Source: Bacteroidota bacterium (lineage in GTDB: Bacteria; Bacteroidota; Bacteroidia; Chitinophagales; Chitinophagaceae). Taken from it: 64,000 nt of DNA. The notes below the pieces were generated by a model, which did no database searches, was not told the DNA's origin, and saw only the letters and a list, made by a program, of their open reading frames with translations. Shown here one piece after another: positions 37,301 to 45,843 of this stretch (positions within the stretch are counted from its first letter, which is position 1; each line of letters opens with the position of its first letter). Location of the stretch: the NCBI GenBank assembly GCA_018266775.1, contig JAFDZS010000007.1:1-64000 (forward strand), given 5' to 3'. The translations under genes and the position numbers were made by a program.

Positions 37301-38440
37301 TTACAGCCTTTGCTGCAACCGCACCACCATTTCATTTTTCCATGATTGAAAATCCCCTGCAATGATATGCTGCCTGGCCTGCGTAACCAGCCATAAATAA
37401 AAAGCCAGGTTATGCACACTTGCAATAGTAAGCCCCAGGAATTCTTTTGCCTTAACCAGGTGTCGCAGGTAAGCTTTGCTGTAATAATTACTTATTGCGC
37501 AGTCAATACCATCATCGATAACAGAAAAATCCCGCTCCCATTTTTTATTGTCAATATTGATCACACCCTTCGAGGTAAACAGCATGGCATTACGGCCATT
37601 GCGGGTGGGCATTACACAATCGAACATATCAATACCCAAAGCAATGCCCTCCAGGATATTCCAGGGCGTGCCCACTCCCATCAGGTAGCGGGGTTTGGAT
37701 GCAGGTAAAATATCACAGCACAAGGCGGTGTACTCATACATCATTTCAACAGGTTCGCCTACACTTAAGCCGCCAATGGCATTCCCGGTTGCATTTTGCG
37801 CTGCAATGAACTCCGCAGATGCAGTACGCAGGTCTTTGTATGTACTGCCCTGTACAATAGGAAAAAGATTTTGGGTATACCCATATTTATCCGGTGTGGT
37901 ATTAAAACGGTTGAAACAGCGGGTGAGCCAGCGATGCGTCAGCTCCATGGAATCTTTAGCATATTTATAATCGCTGGGATAAGGCGGGCATTCATCAAAC
38001 GCCATAACAATATCACCACCAATGGTACGCTGAATATCCATTACATTTTCCGGGGTAAAAAGATGCCTGCTGCCGTCTATATGGCTTTGAAAAATGGCAC
38101 CCTCTTCAGTAAGCTTCCTGTTATTGGCTAATGAAAAAACCTGGTAACCTCCGCTGTCCGTAAGAATAGGTTTATGCCATCCGTTAAACTGGTGCAGTCC
38201 GCCGGCAGCTTCTAATGTTTCCAGGCCGGGGCGCAGGTATAAATGATAGGTATTACCGAGTATGATCTGCGCTTTTACATCAGTATATAATTGTTGTTGC
38301 GTCACTGCTTTTACACTGCCTACCGTGCCCACCGGCATAAATATAGGCGTGCTGATCTCCCCGTGATCTGTGGTGATGGCGCCAGCCCTTGCTTTGGTTC
38401 TGGTATCGGTATGCTGTACTGCAAACTGTAATGCTGCCAT
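37301..38440 (-). CDS. tgt: Queuine tRNA-ribosyltransferase (Tgt)
   Basis: Exchanges guanine at position 34 of GUN-anticodon tRNAs for a queuosine precursor. The 379-residue protein has the barrel motifs IILGNTYHLYLRPG, LTDSGGYQVFSLA (catalytic Asp), MAFDECPPYPSD, GGLSVGEP and FDCVMPTRNGRNA (second catalytic Asp). The zinc site appears degenerate: where E. coli Tgt has Cys302, Cys304 and Cys307, this protein reads DDGIDCAISNYYSKAY, keeping only the middle Cys; the His ligand in ASVHNLAFY is kept. It is divergent from the glycosyltransferase gene. Confidence 0.93.
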   Translation of the reverse strand: MAALQFAVQHTDTRTKARAGAITTDHGEISTPIFMPVGTVGSVKAVTQQQLYTDVKAQIILGNTYHLYLRPGLETLEAAGGLHQFNGWHKPILTDSGGYQVFSLANNRKLTEEGAIFQSHIDGSRHLFTPENVMDIQRTIGGDIVMAFDECPPYPSDYKYAKDSMELTHRWLTRCFNRFNTTPDKYGYTQNLFPIVQGSTYKDLRTASAEFIAAQNATGNAIGGLSVGEPVEMMYEYTALCCDILPASKPRYLMGVGTPWNILEGIALGIDMFDCVMPTRNGRNAMLFTSKGVINIDNKKWERDFSVIDDGIDCAISNYYSKAYLRHLVKAKEFLGLTIASVHNLAFYLWLVTQARQHIIAGDFQSWKNEMVVRLQQRL

Positions 38441-38533
38441 GTGTTTCTTTTGTTTTGTGAATGGTGGTCAGTGGGTGTCAGGTCATCCACGTCACCTGAA
38501 TAAAATTCCAAACCCACTAATTCCAATTACCGC

Positions 38534-38541
38534 TATTTTTG
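38534..38541 (+). promoter_or_regulatory. Candidate -7 box of the GT2 gene
   Basis: TATTTTTG, a TAnnTTTG match ending four bases before the ATG at 38546, so a leaderless or very short-leader mRNA is possible. Confidence 0.5.
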
Positions 38542-38545
38542 CCGC

Positions 38546-39664
38546 ATGAATTTTACCCAACCGGGGCAAATATTTTTTTATACTTTTTGCCTCATCGCCC
38601 TGATACAGCTTTTTTATTACCTGTACTTTTTTATGCGACTGGCTTTTTATAAACCGTCGGTAAAAACCACATCCCGTACACACCCGGTTTCAGTTGTTAT
38701 TTGTGCCAGGGATGAAGCCGCAAATTTAGCAAAAAATCTGCCTGGTGCGTTAGTGCAACAATACCGGACAACACATGAAGTGATTGTGGTAAATGACAAC
38801 TCTTATGATGACAGTAAATACCTGCTGGAAGAGTTTCAAAAAACATTTCGCCAACTGCATGTGGTGGAACTGAAACAGGAAGCAAAATTTATTCCCGGTA
38901 AAAAATTTCCTTTAAGTGTGGGTATTAAAACAGCAAAGTACGAAGTGTTGTTACTTACTGATGCTGATTGCGTACCCGCCAGCGAATTCTGGATGGATAA
39001 AATGCAGGAAACCTATGATGACACTACTGAAATTGTTTTAGGCTATGGCCCATACCATAAAAAAAGTGGGTTATTGAACAAACTCATCCGCTGGGAAACT
39101 TTTCATACTGCATTACAATACCTTTCTTATGCGCTGGCGGGCAAGCCCTATATGGGTGTGGGCAGAAACCTGAGTTATAAACGCACTCTTTTTTTTAAAC
39201 ACAAAGGCTTCACTGCTCATAATAATATTGCCAGCGGTGATGATGACCTGTTTATTAAAACTGCTGCTAATGCTGGCAACACAAAAATCAATATTGATCC
39301 TGATACATTTACTTTGAGCGAGCCCGCCTCCAGCTTTGGTGAGTGGATGAAACAAAAGAGAAGACATTACAGTACATCGAAGTATTATAAACCGGTTCAC
39401 AAATTTTTATTAGGCTTATACTCCTTCTCCCATTTCATTTTTTATCCATTGTTTGTATTGAGCCTATTATTTTTTCCCTGGCCATTTGCAGTTGCTGTAT
39501 TTGGCATACGGTTTTTAATACAGGCAATAGTGTTATTCTATTGCATGAAACGATTGAAGGAAAAAGATTTGTTTGGCTGGTTTTGGTTATTGGATATCTG
39601 GATGTTCTTTTATTATTTTATCTTTTCATTCGCTTTGTTTAAAAAACCAAAGCGTTCCTGGTAA
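38546..39664 (+). CDS. Family 2 glycosyltransferase, membrane-anchored
   Basis: A 372-residue processive-type GT2 enzyme. One N-terminal membrane helix (about 8-32) is followed by the GT-A domain, with VSVVICARDEAANL, VVNDNSYDDS, the metal-binding LLTDADCVPAS, GRNLSYKR, the acidic GDDDLFIK and the acceptor-side QKRRHYST. Two or three C-terminal helices (about 285-365) follow. It probably adds sugars to a lipid carrier or envelope polysaccharide; the sugar cannot be told from sequence. The frame continues to rsmG 53 bases downstream. Confidence 0.88.
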   Translation: MNFTQPGQIFFYTFCLIALIQLFYYLYFFMRLAFYKPSVKTTSRTHPVSVVICARDEAANLAKNLPGALVQQYRTTHEVIVVNDNSYDDSKYLLEEFQKTFRQLHVVELKQEAKFIPGKKFPLSVGIKTAKYEVLLLTDADCVPASEFWMDKMQETYDDTTEIVLGYGPYHKKSGLLNKLIRWETFHTALQYLSYALAGKPYMGVGRNLSYKRTLFFKHKGFTAHNNIASGDDDLFIKTAANAGNTKINIDPDTFTLSEPASSFGEWMKQKRRHYSTSKYYKPVHKFLLGLYSFSHFIFYPLFVLSLLFFPWPFAVAVFGIRFLIQAIVLFYCMKRLKEKDLFGWFWLLDIWMFFYYFIFSFALFKKPKRSW

Positions 39665-39717
39665 AACGAAAAACTTAGAAAGTCCCATATACCTGCTTTC
39701 TGCCAGACTTATTTTTT

Positions 39718-40356
39718 ATGGAGCTGATACAACAATATTTTGCCGACTTTACGCCACAGCAACTGGAGCAACTGGATGCGTTAAAAGTTTTATATGCGGA
39801 GTGGAATGAAAAGATCAATGTGATCAGCCGCAAAGACATGGATCATTTTTATGAACACCATGTATTGCATTCCCTTACTATTGCCACGCAATTTGAGTTT
39901 ACCGCCGGTATGCAGGTGATGGACCTTGGCTGTGGCGGTGGTTTCCCCGGTATACCCCTGGCGATATTTTTTCCGGATACTCATTTTCACCTGGTGGACA
40001 GCATTAATAAAAAGCTGAAAGTAGTGGAGGCCATTGCGCAGGCTGTGGGGCTGAAAAACGTAACTGTGCAACATACCAGGGCTGAAGATATTAAGAACAG
40101 GAAGTTCGATACCGTTATCAGCCGTGCTGTGGCACCTTTAAAAGACCTCTGGCGCTGGAGCAGGCCACTGCTGCAAAAAAACCGCCATGCCGAATATGGC
40201 AAAAATGTTCCTAACGGCCTGGTTTGCCTGAAAGGCGGCGACCTGGCCCAGGAAATTTACGAAAGTGGCTGTAAACCCATGGTTTGGGACATTCACAGCA
40301 TCTTCAGTGAGGACTTTTTTCTCGAAAAATACCTCCTTTATATACCTTTTAAGTAA
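39718..40356 (+). CDS. rsmG: 16S rRNA (guanine-527-N7)-methyltransferase
   Basis: Methylates G527 of 16S rRNA; loss gives low-level streptomycin resistance in other bacteria. The 212-residue protein has the SAM-binding motif MDLGCGGGFPGIPLA, the preceding ISRKDMDHFYEHHVLHSL helix, and DTVISRAVAPLKDL. Probably co-transcribed with the glycosyltransferase upstream. Confidence 0.95.
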   Translation: MELIQQYFADFTPQQLEQLDALKVLYAEWNEKINVISRKDMDHFYEHHVLHSLTIATQFEFTAGMQVMDLGCGGGFPGIPLAIFFPDTHFHLVDSINKKLKVVEAIAQAVGLKNVTVQHTRAEDIKNRKFDTVISRAVAPLKDLWRWSRPLLQKNRHAEYGKNVPNGLVCLKGGDLAQEIYESGCKPMVWDIHSIFSEDFFLEKYLLYIPFK

Positions 40357-40414
40357 TAATTACCACTTTGTGGTATTGTTTATTTTCCTTTAAAATAGCA
40401 GCTTTGCAGTAATT

Positions 40415-41053
40415 ATGAAAATACCTGTAGCTATAGTGGAAGACAATAACGACATCCGGTCTGCGCTGGAGCAGATCATTGATATGTCTGATTATTGTGA
40501 ACTGGCGGGCTCCTGCGTAAGCGGTGAGGAAGCTTTGATCAAAATTCCGCTTTTAAACCCCAAAGTAGTATTGATGGATATTGGCCTGGGCGGCATCAAT
40601 GGCATTGAAGTGGTAAGGGAATTAAAGGCACTGCACCCGGAAATACTGTTTATGATGTGTACCATTTACGAAGATGATGAACAGATTTTTGAAGCATTGA
40701 GCGCCGGTGCCAGCGGATATATTTTAAAGAAAACCCCTCCCGGAAAATTACTGGAAGGTATTCAGGAATTAATGGAAGGTGGTTCACCCATGAGCAGCCA
40801 GATTGCGAGGAAAGTAGTGGCCGCTTTTCAGAATAAAAAATCTGAAAAACATCCCAATGAATCTGCACTGGATATTTTATCTAAGAGAGAAAAAGAAATA
40901 TTAGAGATGCTTTCCAAAGGCATGCTGTATAAAGAAATTTCTGATGCGGTTTTTATCAGCACTGAAACGGTACGTAAACATGTTTACCACATTTACGAAA
41001 AACTACACGTTACCAACCGTGTTGAAGCAGTGAACAAATATTTTGGAAGGTAA
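40415..41053 (+). CDS. NarL/FixJ-family response regulator
   Basis: A 212-residue two-component regulator. The receiver domain (1-120) has the acidic pair in IVEDNND, the phospho-acceptor Asp55 in VVLMDIGLGG, and Lys in YILKKTPP. The C-terminal LuxR-type helix-turn-helix (about 150-205) has LSKREKEILEMLSKG and ETVRKHVYHIYEKL. No histidine kinase is adjacent. It ends at a shared terminator. Confidence 0.93.
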   Translation: MKIPVAIVEDNNDIRSALEQIIDMSDYCELAGSCVSGEEALIKIPLLNPKVVLMDIGLGGINGIEVVRELKALHPEILFMMCTIYEDDEQIFEALSAGASGYILKKTPPGKLLEGIQELMEGGSPMSSQIARKVVAAFQNKKSEKHPNESALDILSKREKEILEMLSKGMLYKEISDAVFISTETVRKHVYHIYEKLHVTNRVEAVNKYFGR

Positions 41054-41080
41054 TCAACAGTATCTTCCCCATCAAGCACA

Positions 41081-41116
41081 AATAATAAGCCCCCGGTTTC
41101 CGGGGGTTTATTATTA
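41081..41116. terminator. Bidirectional terminator
   Basis: AATAATAAGCCCCCGG and CCGGGGGTTTATTATT form a near-perfect 16-bp stem around TTT. It serves the plus-strand response regulator and the minus-strand GNAT gene, overlapping the latter's stop codon. Confidence 0.85.
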
Positions 41117-41635
41117 TAAGAATTTCCAGAACCAGTAATCTGTTTGCGGAGTATTGCCTATAGGAAAATCATGCGTGTGGCCTGAGTTGACAAAGCCATA
41201 CTTTTCATAAAATTTCTGCGCCCGGTAATTGTGTTCCCAAACACCCAGCCATACCACCTGGTATTGCTGTTGCCTGGCATAATCCAAAAAAAAATCAATT
41301 AATGCCTGTGCAATGCCTTTGCCATGAAATTCTTTCAGCACATAAATACGCTTTAATTCAAGTGCCTTCCATTGCTTCATTAACGAAAGGCCGGAATAAT
41401 CTTCCATAAAGCGTATATACCCTGCCGGTATGCCATCGGCCAATGCAAAGAAATATAAATCATTTTCATTGGCTACTTCTTTTCCCAATTGCTCTTCATT
41501 AAAATACTCTTTCAGAAAACCCTGCATATCTTCTTCTGTACAGGTTCCGGTAAAAGTATCGTAGAATGTTTGTTGTGCCATTTGTGCTAATACCGGCACA
41601 TCTTCAGGGGTGATTTTTCTTATGGTGATTTCCAT
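41114..41635 (-). CDS. GNAT-family N-acetyltransferase
   Basis: A 173-residue acetyltransferase. The acetyl-CoA binding motif A is LKEFHGKGIAQALIDFFLDYA, preceded by the beta4 strand LELKRIYVL; motif B ends in the EKYGFVNSGHTHDFPIG strand. The substrate is unknown. Confidence 0.88.
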   Translation of the reverse strand: MEITIRKITPEDVPVLAQMAQQTFYDTFTGTCTEEDMQGFLKEYFNEEQLGKEVANENDLYFFALADGIPAGYIRFMEDYSGLSLMKQWKALELKRIYVLKEFHGKGIAQALIDFFLDYARQQQYQVVWLGVWEHNYRAQKFYEKYGFVNSGHTHDFPIGNTPQTDYWFWKFL

Positions 41636-41745
41636 TGGTCTGTCTCAAATTGTGCGTTTGCAGCGTGGTGGTGGTTTTATTTTGTCTTTTCAGATTACTG
41701 TTGTCTTTTTATATGGATAAAGGAGCATTCAAAAAGTTTTACACT

Positions 41746-41856
41746 GGCTTCAAGCTGGAGTTTGAAGGTACAGTCTGTTTGAAACGGCTTCAAGCCGGAG
41801 CTTGAAGGTGCGGTACTGTTTGAGATGGCTTCAAGCTGGAGCTTGAAGGTACAGTG
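41746..41856. repeat. Three ~40-bp tandem palindromic repeats
   Basis: Copies start at 41746, 41786 and 41827. Each opens with GGCTTCAAGC and a short palindrome CTTCAAGCT-GG-AGCTTGAAG (9-base arms, 2-base loop; perfect in copy three), followed by GGTACAGT or GGTGCGGT. They fill most of the spacer between the GNAT and M1 peptidase genes and run straight into the palindrome at 41857. Confidence 0.9.
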
Positions 41857-41884
41857 CACGGTCAGACGAGGGCGTCAGACCGTG
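41857..41884. repeat. Palindrome related to the 2.9-3.4 kb array
   Basis: CACGGTCAGACG and CGTCAGACCGTG around AGGG, one mismatch in the stem, ending two bases from the M1 peptidase stop codon. The arms match those of the ~105-bp array units (CATGGTCAGACG) except for one base, and the 28-base length is the same, so it is a dispersed member of that family. Confidence 0.8.
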
Positions 41885-41886
41885 GG

Positions 41887-43824
41887 TTACCATTTCAATT
41901 CCAGCAGATTATTTTTCCTGTCCACATCAGCCATGCGTTTGGAAGGATCAATTTCAACTGCTGTCAAATCGAATAAGCGGCGTTTAAATTCCACCACATA
42001 AGTGGGGTGCGTCCATCTCCACTCCTCATGCACTTCTCTTTTCTGCGCAGCATTTTCATTGGGTTTTTCGCCAAACATCAGGTTCAGTGGTATGTAATGC
42101 ATTTCTGTTGTACCATCTTTAAATGTCAATTGCAGGTCAATTGGCATCGGCATCTGGCCAATCCGCTTCAACCTGATCTTTGACACTCCGCCTTCTTCCC
42201 ACAAACTGTCAATGGCATAATTTATTGTTTTGGTGGTATTGCAGAAATATTCTTTGTACCAATCCAGTTTAATGCCACTTACTTTTTCTGCCACCTGTAT
42301 AAAGTCGTTGCTGTTGGGGTGTTTAAAGCGCCATTCATTGTAATATTCCAGCAGTACTTTATCCCTTACATCTGCACCAATGATATAACCAAGTTGCTCC
42401 AGGAAAACTTCACCTTTAGCGTAGGCAGCATTGGTGTATGCAAAATTGGTATTGTAGTGATCGCTGTGTGTGGTCAATGGTTCTTCGTAACCACTTTTAG
42501 CCAATGCAAAATATCCGGCATAAGCATTACTGTGATCATCAGGAAGCATCGGCACCAGGTCCTGTAAATTCCTGTTGTTGGGGTTGGCTTTTAATGCGTC
42601 TTTAAAATCTTCTATATTAGAACGTTTGTTATAAAACTTAGACACCAGGTTTTCTGCATAACTGGTAAACCCTTCGTCCATCCATGGGTACAGGCTTTCA
42701 TTTGTGCCCAGCATCATCTGGTACCAGCTGTGCATCCATTCGTGAAATACAGCACCGAGGCCGGGCCCGCTGAGTAAGGTGGCCATCGGGTATTCCATAC
42801 CACCATCACCGCCTTGTATAAACGAATATTGCGGATAAGGATACTTGCCAAATTTGCTTTCCATAAACGGCAATGCCACTACTGCGGCATCGGCTACTTT
42901 TGTCCACGCTGTATCGTTAGCAGGTTTATTGGGCACATAATTATAAATCACATTCAAAACGGGGCCACCATTGGGCATTTTACGTACCAGGTGTTTGTAA
43001 TCAGGGTCGGCAGCCCAAACAAAATCATGCACATTATTGCCAACAAAATGCCAGGTGCGTTTTTCTTTTGTGGTAGGTTTTAATGCTTCGGTATTGGCGG
43101 CATCATACCCCCAGCCAATTTCATTGGCATTCACCAATACACCGGTTCCGCCCAATTTATATTCTTTATCTATTGCAATGGTCACATCATAATCTCCCCA
43201 CACGCCATAAAATTCACGGGCAACATACGGTGTGGGGTGCCAGCCTTCATAATCATACTCACATAGTTTAGGATACCATTGGCTCATACTGTAGCGTACG
43301 CCTGTTTGCGGATTGTCTCTTCCGCTGCGCCTGATCTGCAGGGGAACCTGCGCTTCAAATTCCATATTAATCACCACTTTGCTTTTGGGTGCAATAGGTT
43401 TGATCAGATCCACTTCCAAAATGGTTTCATGATATTTGAATGGTTGTGCAACACCATTAATGGTGAGTGATATTATTTTTTGATAGCCGATTTCTTTGTC
43501 GGTTAATTTAGCAATGCGGTCACGTACCCTTCCATCCCAGTCGGGCCTGCCGTTGATTAGTACTTTACCCAATTCCTGGCTTCTTACATCCATGCTGCTG
43601 TTGGGCTGAAAAGCATTGAAGTAAAGGTGATAGAATAATTTATTCAATATATCAGGAGAATTATTGGTGTACTCCAGTTTCTGTTTACCGGTAAACTGGT
43701 TGGTGTTAACATCCATATCTATAGTCATCGTGTATTTCACTCTTTGCTGCCAACGGTCTGGTTGCGCCTGTACCAGCATACCCATAACCATCAAAAAAAT
43801 CAATGTACTTAGTAGTTTGCTCAT
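41887..43824 (-). CDS. M1-family metallopeptidase
   Basis: A 645-residue exported zinc aminopeptidase. A signal peptide spans about 1-20 (LSTLIFLMVMGMLVQA). The exopeptidase motif GGMEYP is at 342-347, the zinc motif HEWMH at 361-365, and the third ligand Glu384 in WMDEGFTSYAEN, with normal spacing. The beta-domain at the N-terminus has LFYHLYFNAFQPN. It would digest peptides in the periplasm or outside. An M28 peptidase lies upstream in the same direction, past a terminator. Confidence 0.92.
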   Translation of the reverse strand: MSKLLSTLIFLMVMGMLVQAQPDRWQQRVKYTMTIDMDVNTNQFTGKQKLEYTNNSPDILNKLFYHLYFNAFQPNSSMDVRSQELGKVLINGRPDWDGRVRDRIAKLTDKEIGYQKIISLTINGVAQPFKYHETILEVDLIKPIAPKSKVVINMEFEAQVPLQIRRSGRDNPQTGVRYSMSQWYPKLCEYDYEGWHPTPYVAREFYGVWGDYDVTIAIDKEYKLGGTGVLVNANEIGWGYDAANTEALKPTTKEKRTWHFVGNNVHDFVWAADPDYKHLVRKMPNGGPVLNVIYNYVPNKPANDTAWTKVADAAVVALPFMESKFGKYPYPQYSFIQGGDGGMEYPMATLLSGPGLGAVFHEWMHSWYQMMLGTNESLYPWMDEGFTSYAENLVSKFYNKRSNIEDFKDALKANPNNRNLQDLVPMLPDDHSNAYAGYFALAKSGYEEPLTTHSDHYNTNFAYTNAAYAKGEVFLEQLGYIIGADVRDKVLLEYYNEWRFKHPNSNDFIQVAEKVSGIKLDWYKEYFCNTTKTINYAIDSLWEEGGVSKIRLKRIGQMPMPIDLQLTFKDGTTEMHYIPLNLMFGEKPNENAAQKREVHEEWRWTHPTYVVEFKRRLFDLTAVEIDPSKRMADVDRKNNLLELKW

Positions 43825-43867
43825 GTTTGCTATTTATATTGTAAAGATAGAGTTCGTATATAACAAT

Positions 43868-43907
43868 AAAACCGGTGAGTCACCCATAAAGGGGCGACTC
43901 ACCGATT
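43868..43907 (-). terminator. Terminator of the M28 peptidase gene
   Basis: On the minus strand AATCGGTGAGTCGCCCC and the matching GGGTGACTCACCGGTTTT form a strong stem around a TTTAT loop; the hairpin begins directly after the stop codon and ends in TTTTATTGTT. Confidence 0.85.
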
Positions 43908-45059
43908 TTATTGCCCCATTAATTTGTCATCAAATGCCACTAATAATTTAAAGAGGTCTTCGTGTTCATTTAATGGCAATGTTGCTGCTTTATCAAAAAT
44001 ATCGTGATAGGCTTTTATACCGCCCAGTGTGTAAAAGAAAAACGAGGGCACGCCTTTTTCTGTAAAAAAATAATGATCGCTGTTGGCAGCTTTGCCGCGT
44101 GGATTAATCGCTGCCAGGTATTTTCCCTGTGCATTAATGGTTTTCATAAGCTCAAATTCTTTAGGGAATTCTGTAGCGTTTACAACAGTAATGCCTTCTT
44201 CGCCAGTACCAGCAAGATCGGTGTTGATTAAAAAGCGTATATGCTTTAATGGTAGTAACGGGTTTTCTGTATAATATTTAGAACCCAGCAAACCGGCTTC
44301 TTCACCAGCAAATAAAATAAAGCAGATGGTATACTTCTGCGGATGTTTGGCATAATAATGTGCCAGGTTCAGCAAAAGGGATACGCCACTGGCGTTGTCA
44401 TTGGCGCCGGGAAAATAAGTATCTGCACCCATACCGCCCAGATGATCGTAATGTGCGGTTATAAAAATGGTGGAGTCCGGTACGGCGGTGCCTTTTACCA
44501 TGCCGCAGATATTGGCCGCAGCAAAATATTTTACGAATGTGTTTTCAATATTCACTTTATATTTTGCCGGCGGGCCGGATACTGCTTTTTTATCCAGCAA
44601 AATCAATGTATACGGCGCCACTTCCTGTGCCACATCCCGGGTTAATTTATCCTGCATTTTGAATACCACCATATCATTCCGGTTGATGTACTGAATACTG
44701 TCCAGCTGATCCAGTTTACCGGATGCTTTTACTCCTTTCGATTCCGGGCTGATGATATAATCTTTACCCGGCACCAGGTCCGTACCATTTACACTTACCT
44801 GCATTTTTCCCGGAAATGTATTTACCGGGAAGTTGAACGATTGGTAATAGTCTTTCCCATCCATTGGTGAAAGGCCATAACTTTTAAATTCCCCCGCTAA
44901 AAATGCGGCAGCTTTTTTCATTCCATCGTTGGTATACCCCCTGCCCCAGAAATATGGGGAGGTGAGTGTATCCACTATTTTGCGCCCAAAGGATAAGTCT
45001 TGTGCATGCATTGCAAAACCTGCGAGTATTGCACTAAACAGCAATATTGCTTTTTTCAT
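43908..45059 (-). CDS. M28-family zinc peptidase
   Basis: A 383-residue exported aminopeptidase-type protein. The ATG at 45059 is chosen because it gives the signal peptide MKKAILLFSAILAGFAMHA; a longer frame to 45164 would bury it. Zinc-binding motifs are ITAHYDHLGG, PGANDNASGV, FAGEEAGLLGS and, towards the C-terminus, NSDHYFFTEKGVPSFFF. A protease-associated-like insertion (about 90-190) precedes the catalytic part. It follows the injection-system operon after 158 bases and is probably a separate unit. Confidence 0.9.
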   Translation of the reverse strand: MKKAILLFSAILAGFAMHAQDLSFGRKIVDTLTSPYFWGRGYTNDGMKKAAAFLAGEFKSYGLSPMDGKDYYQSFNFPVNTFPGKMQVSVNGTDLVPGKDYIISPESKGVKASGKLDQLDSIQYINRNDMVVFKMQDKLTRDVAQEVAPYTLILLDKKAVSGPPAKYKVNIENTFVKYFAAANICGMVKGTAVPDSTIFITAHYDHLGGMGADTYFPGANDNASGVSLLLNLAHYYAKHPQKYTICFILFAGEEAGLLGSKYYTENPLLPLKHIRFLINTDLAGTGEEGITVVNATEFPKEFELMKTINAQGKYLAAINPRGKAANSDHYFFTEKGVPSFFFYTLGGIKAYHDIFDKAATLPLNEHEDLFKLLVAFDDKLMGQ

Positions 45060-45217
45060 AATATTGTTTATGAACCGTAAATTTCGTAAAAAGCAGGAAG
45101 GTAAAAAACCGAAATGAAAGATATGCTGAAAAAATGTAGTTAAAAGGCTGATAAAATGTTGCAATGGTAATTTGCATAGCTATCATATAGTAAGAAGGCT
45201 GATAATGAAATGCATCT

Positions 45218-45835
45218 TTAAAATATCTGCCAGCCTTCATAACCCTCTCTAAATTGCCAGTTGCTTCCATTATTTACAATGGCGGAAGGAAAAAAATCAT
45301 GTAAAAAATCGTGATACTGTGTATTGTTTTCATTAATGGCCCAGGGTCTTTCTTTTTTTATTTTGAAAACCGGCTGCAGGTAATCAGTCAACTTGTGCAG
45401 CATTGCTGCCTCATCAATACCTTTTTCAGTAATAAAATCCCTTTTTAGTGCCAGCATAAAGACAAATGTATACCTGCTTTCTTTTTCTGATGGCTTAAGT
45501 GAAGCCTCGATGAAAATATCTGGCGTAATTTTTTGTTCATAACATTGCTCCATTGAAGGAAAATACACAGATATCCGTTGTAAGCTGGATGCAGTTGTAT
45601 TTCCATTACACCATTTTTTTGCCTCATCTTCATTCCAGCGCAGGTTATTAATATCGATCCAGTTCCCGGTAGTAGTGTTAAGTACTGCCGGAAGTACTGT
45701 TGCATTATACCTGCTTGTTGAAGTAAGCGGATGAAGTATGGAGATCAGATTTTGCCAAAATGCTGTTTCTGCAAACTGGTTGCTTTTGCAATAATAAACT
45801 TCAACGGAATGAAGTGTGTCTAAAAATGTTTGCAT
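45218..45835 (-). CDS. Unknown 205-residue protein after the DUF4157 nuclease-like gene
   Basis: I recognise no family. The protein is soluble, aromatic- and Asn-rich, without signal peptide or membrane helix; it opens MQTFLDTLHSVEVYYC and ends EGYEGWQIF. It starts eight bases after the 1831-residue DUF4157 gene and is the last gene of the operon. Its size, single-copy position directly behind a gene with a toxin-like C-terminus, and lack of enzymatic motifs are what an immunity protein would show, but nothing in the sequence proves it. It could instead be a chaperone for loading, or a structural accessory. Confidence 0.7.
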   Translation of the reverse strand: MQTFLDTLHSVEVYYCKSNQFAETAFWQNLISILHPLTSTSRYNATVLPAVLNTTTGNWIDINNLRWNEDEAKKWCNGNTTASSLQRISVYFPSMEQCYEQKITPDIFIEASLKPSEKESRYTFVFMLALKRDFITEKGIDEAAMLHKLTDYLQPVFKIKKERPWAINENNTQYHDFLHDFFPSAIVNNGSNWQFREGYEGWQIF

Positions 45836-45843
45836 ACTTTATT

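Noticed and set aside
41857..41884. Terminator of the M1 peptidase gene
   Set aside because: The hairpin is well placed, but no T-tract follows on the minus strand; it is better explained as a dispersed repeat.
45060..45217. M28 peptidase as the last gene of the injection-system operon
   Set aside because: The 158-base gap contrasts with -7 to 22 bases inside the operon, and the peptidase has its own signal peptide and terminator; a link is possible but unsupported.
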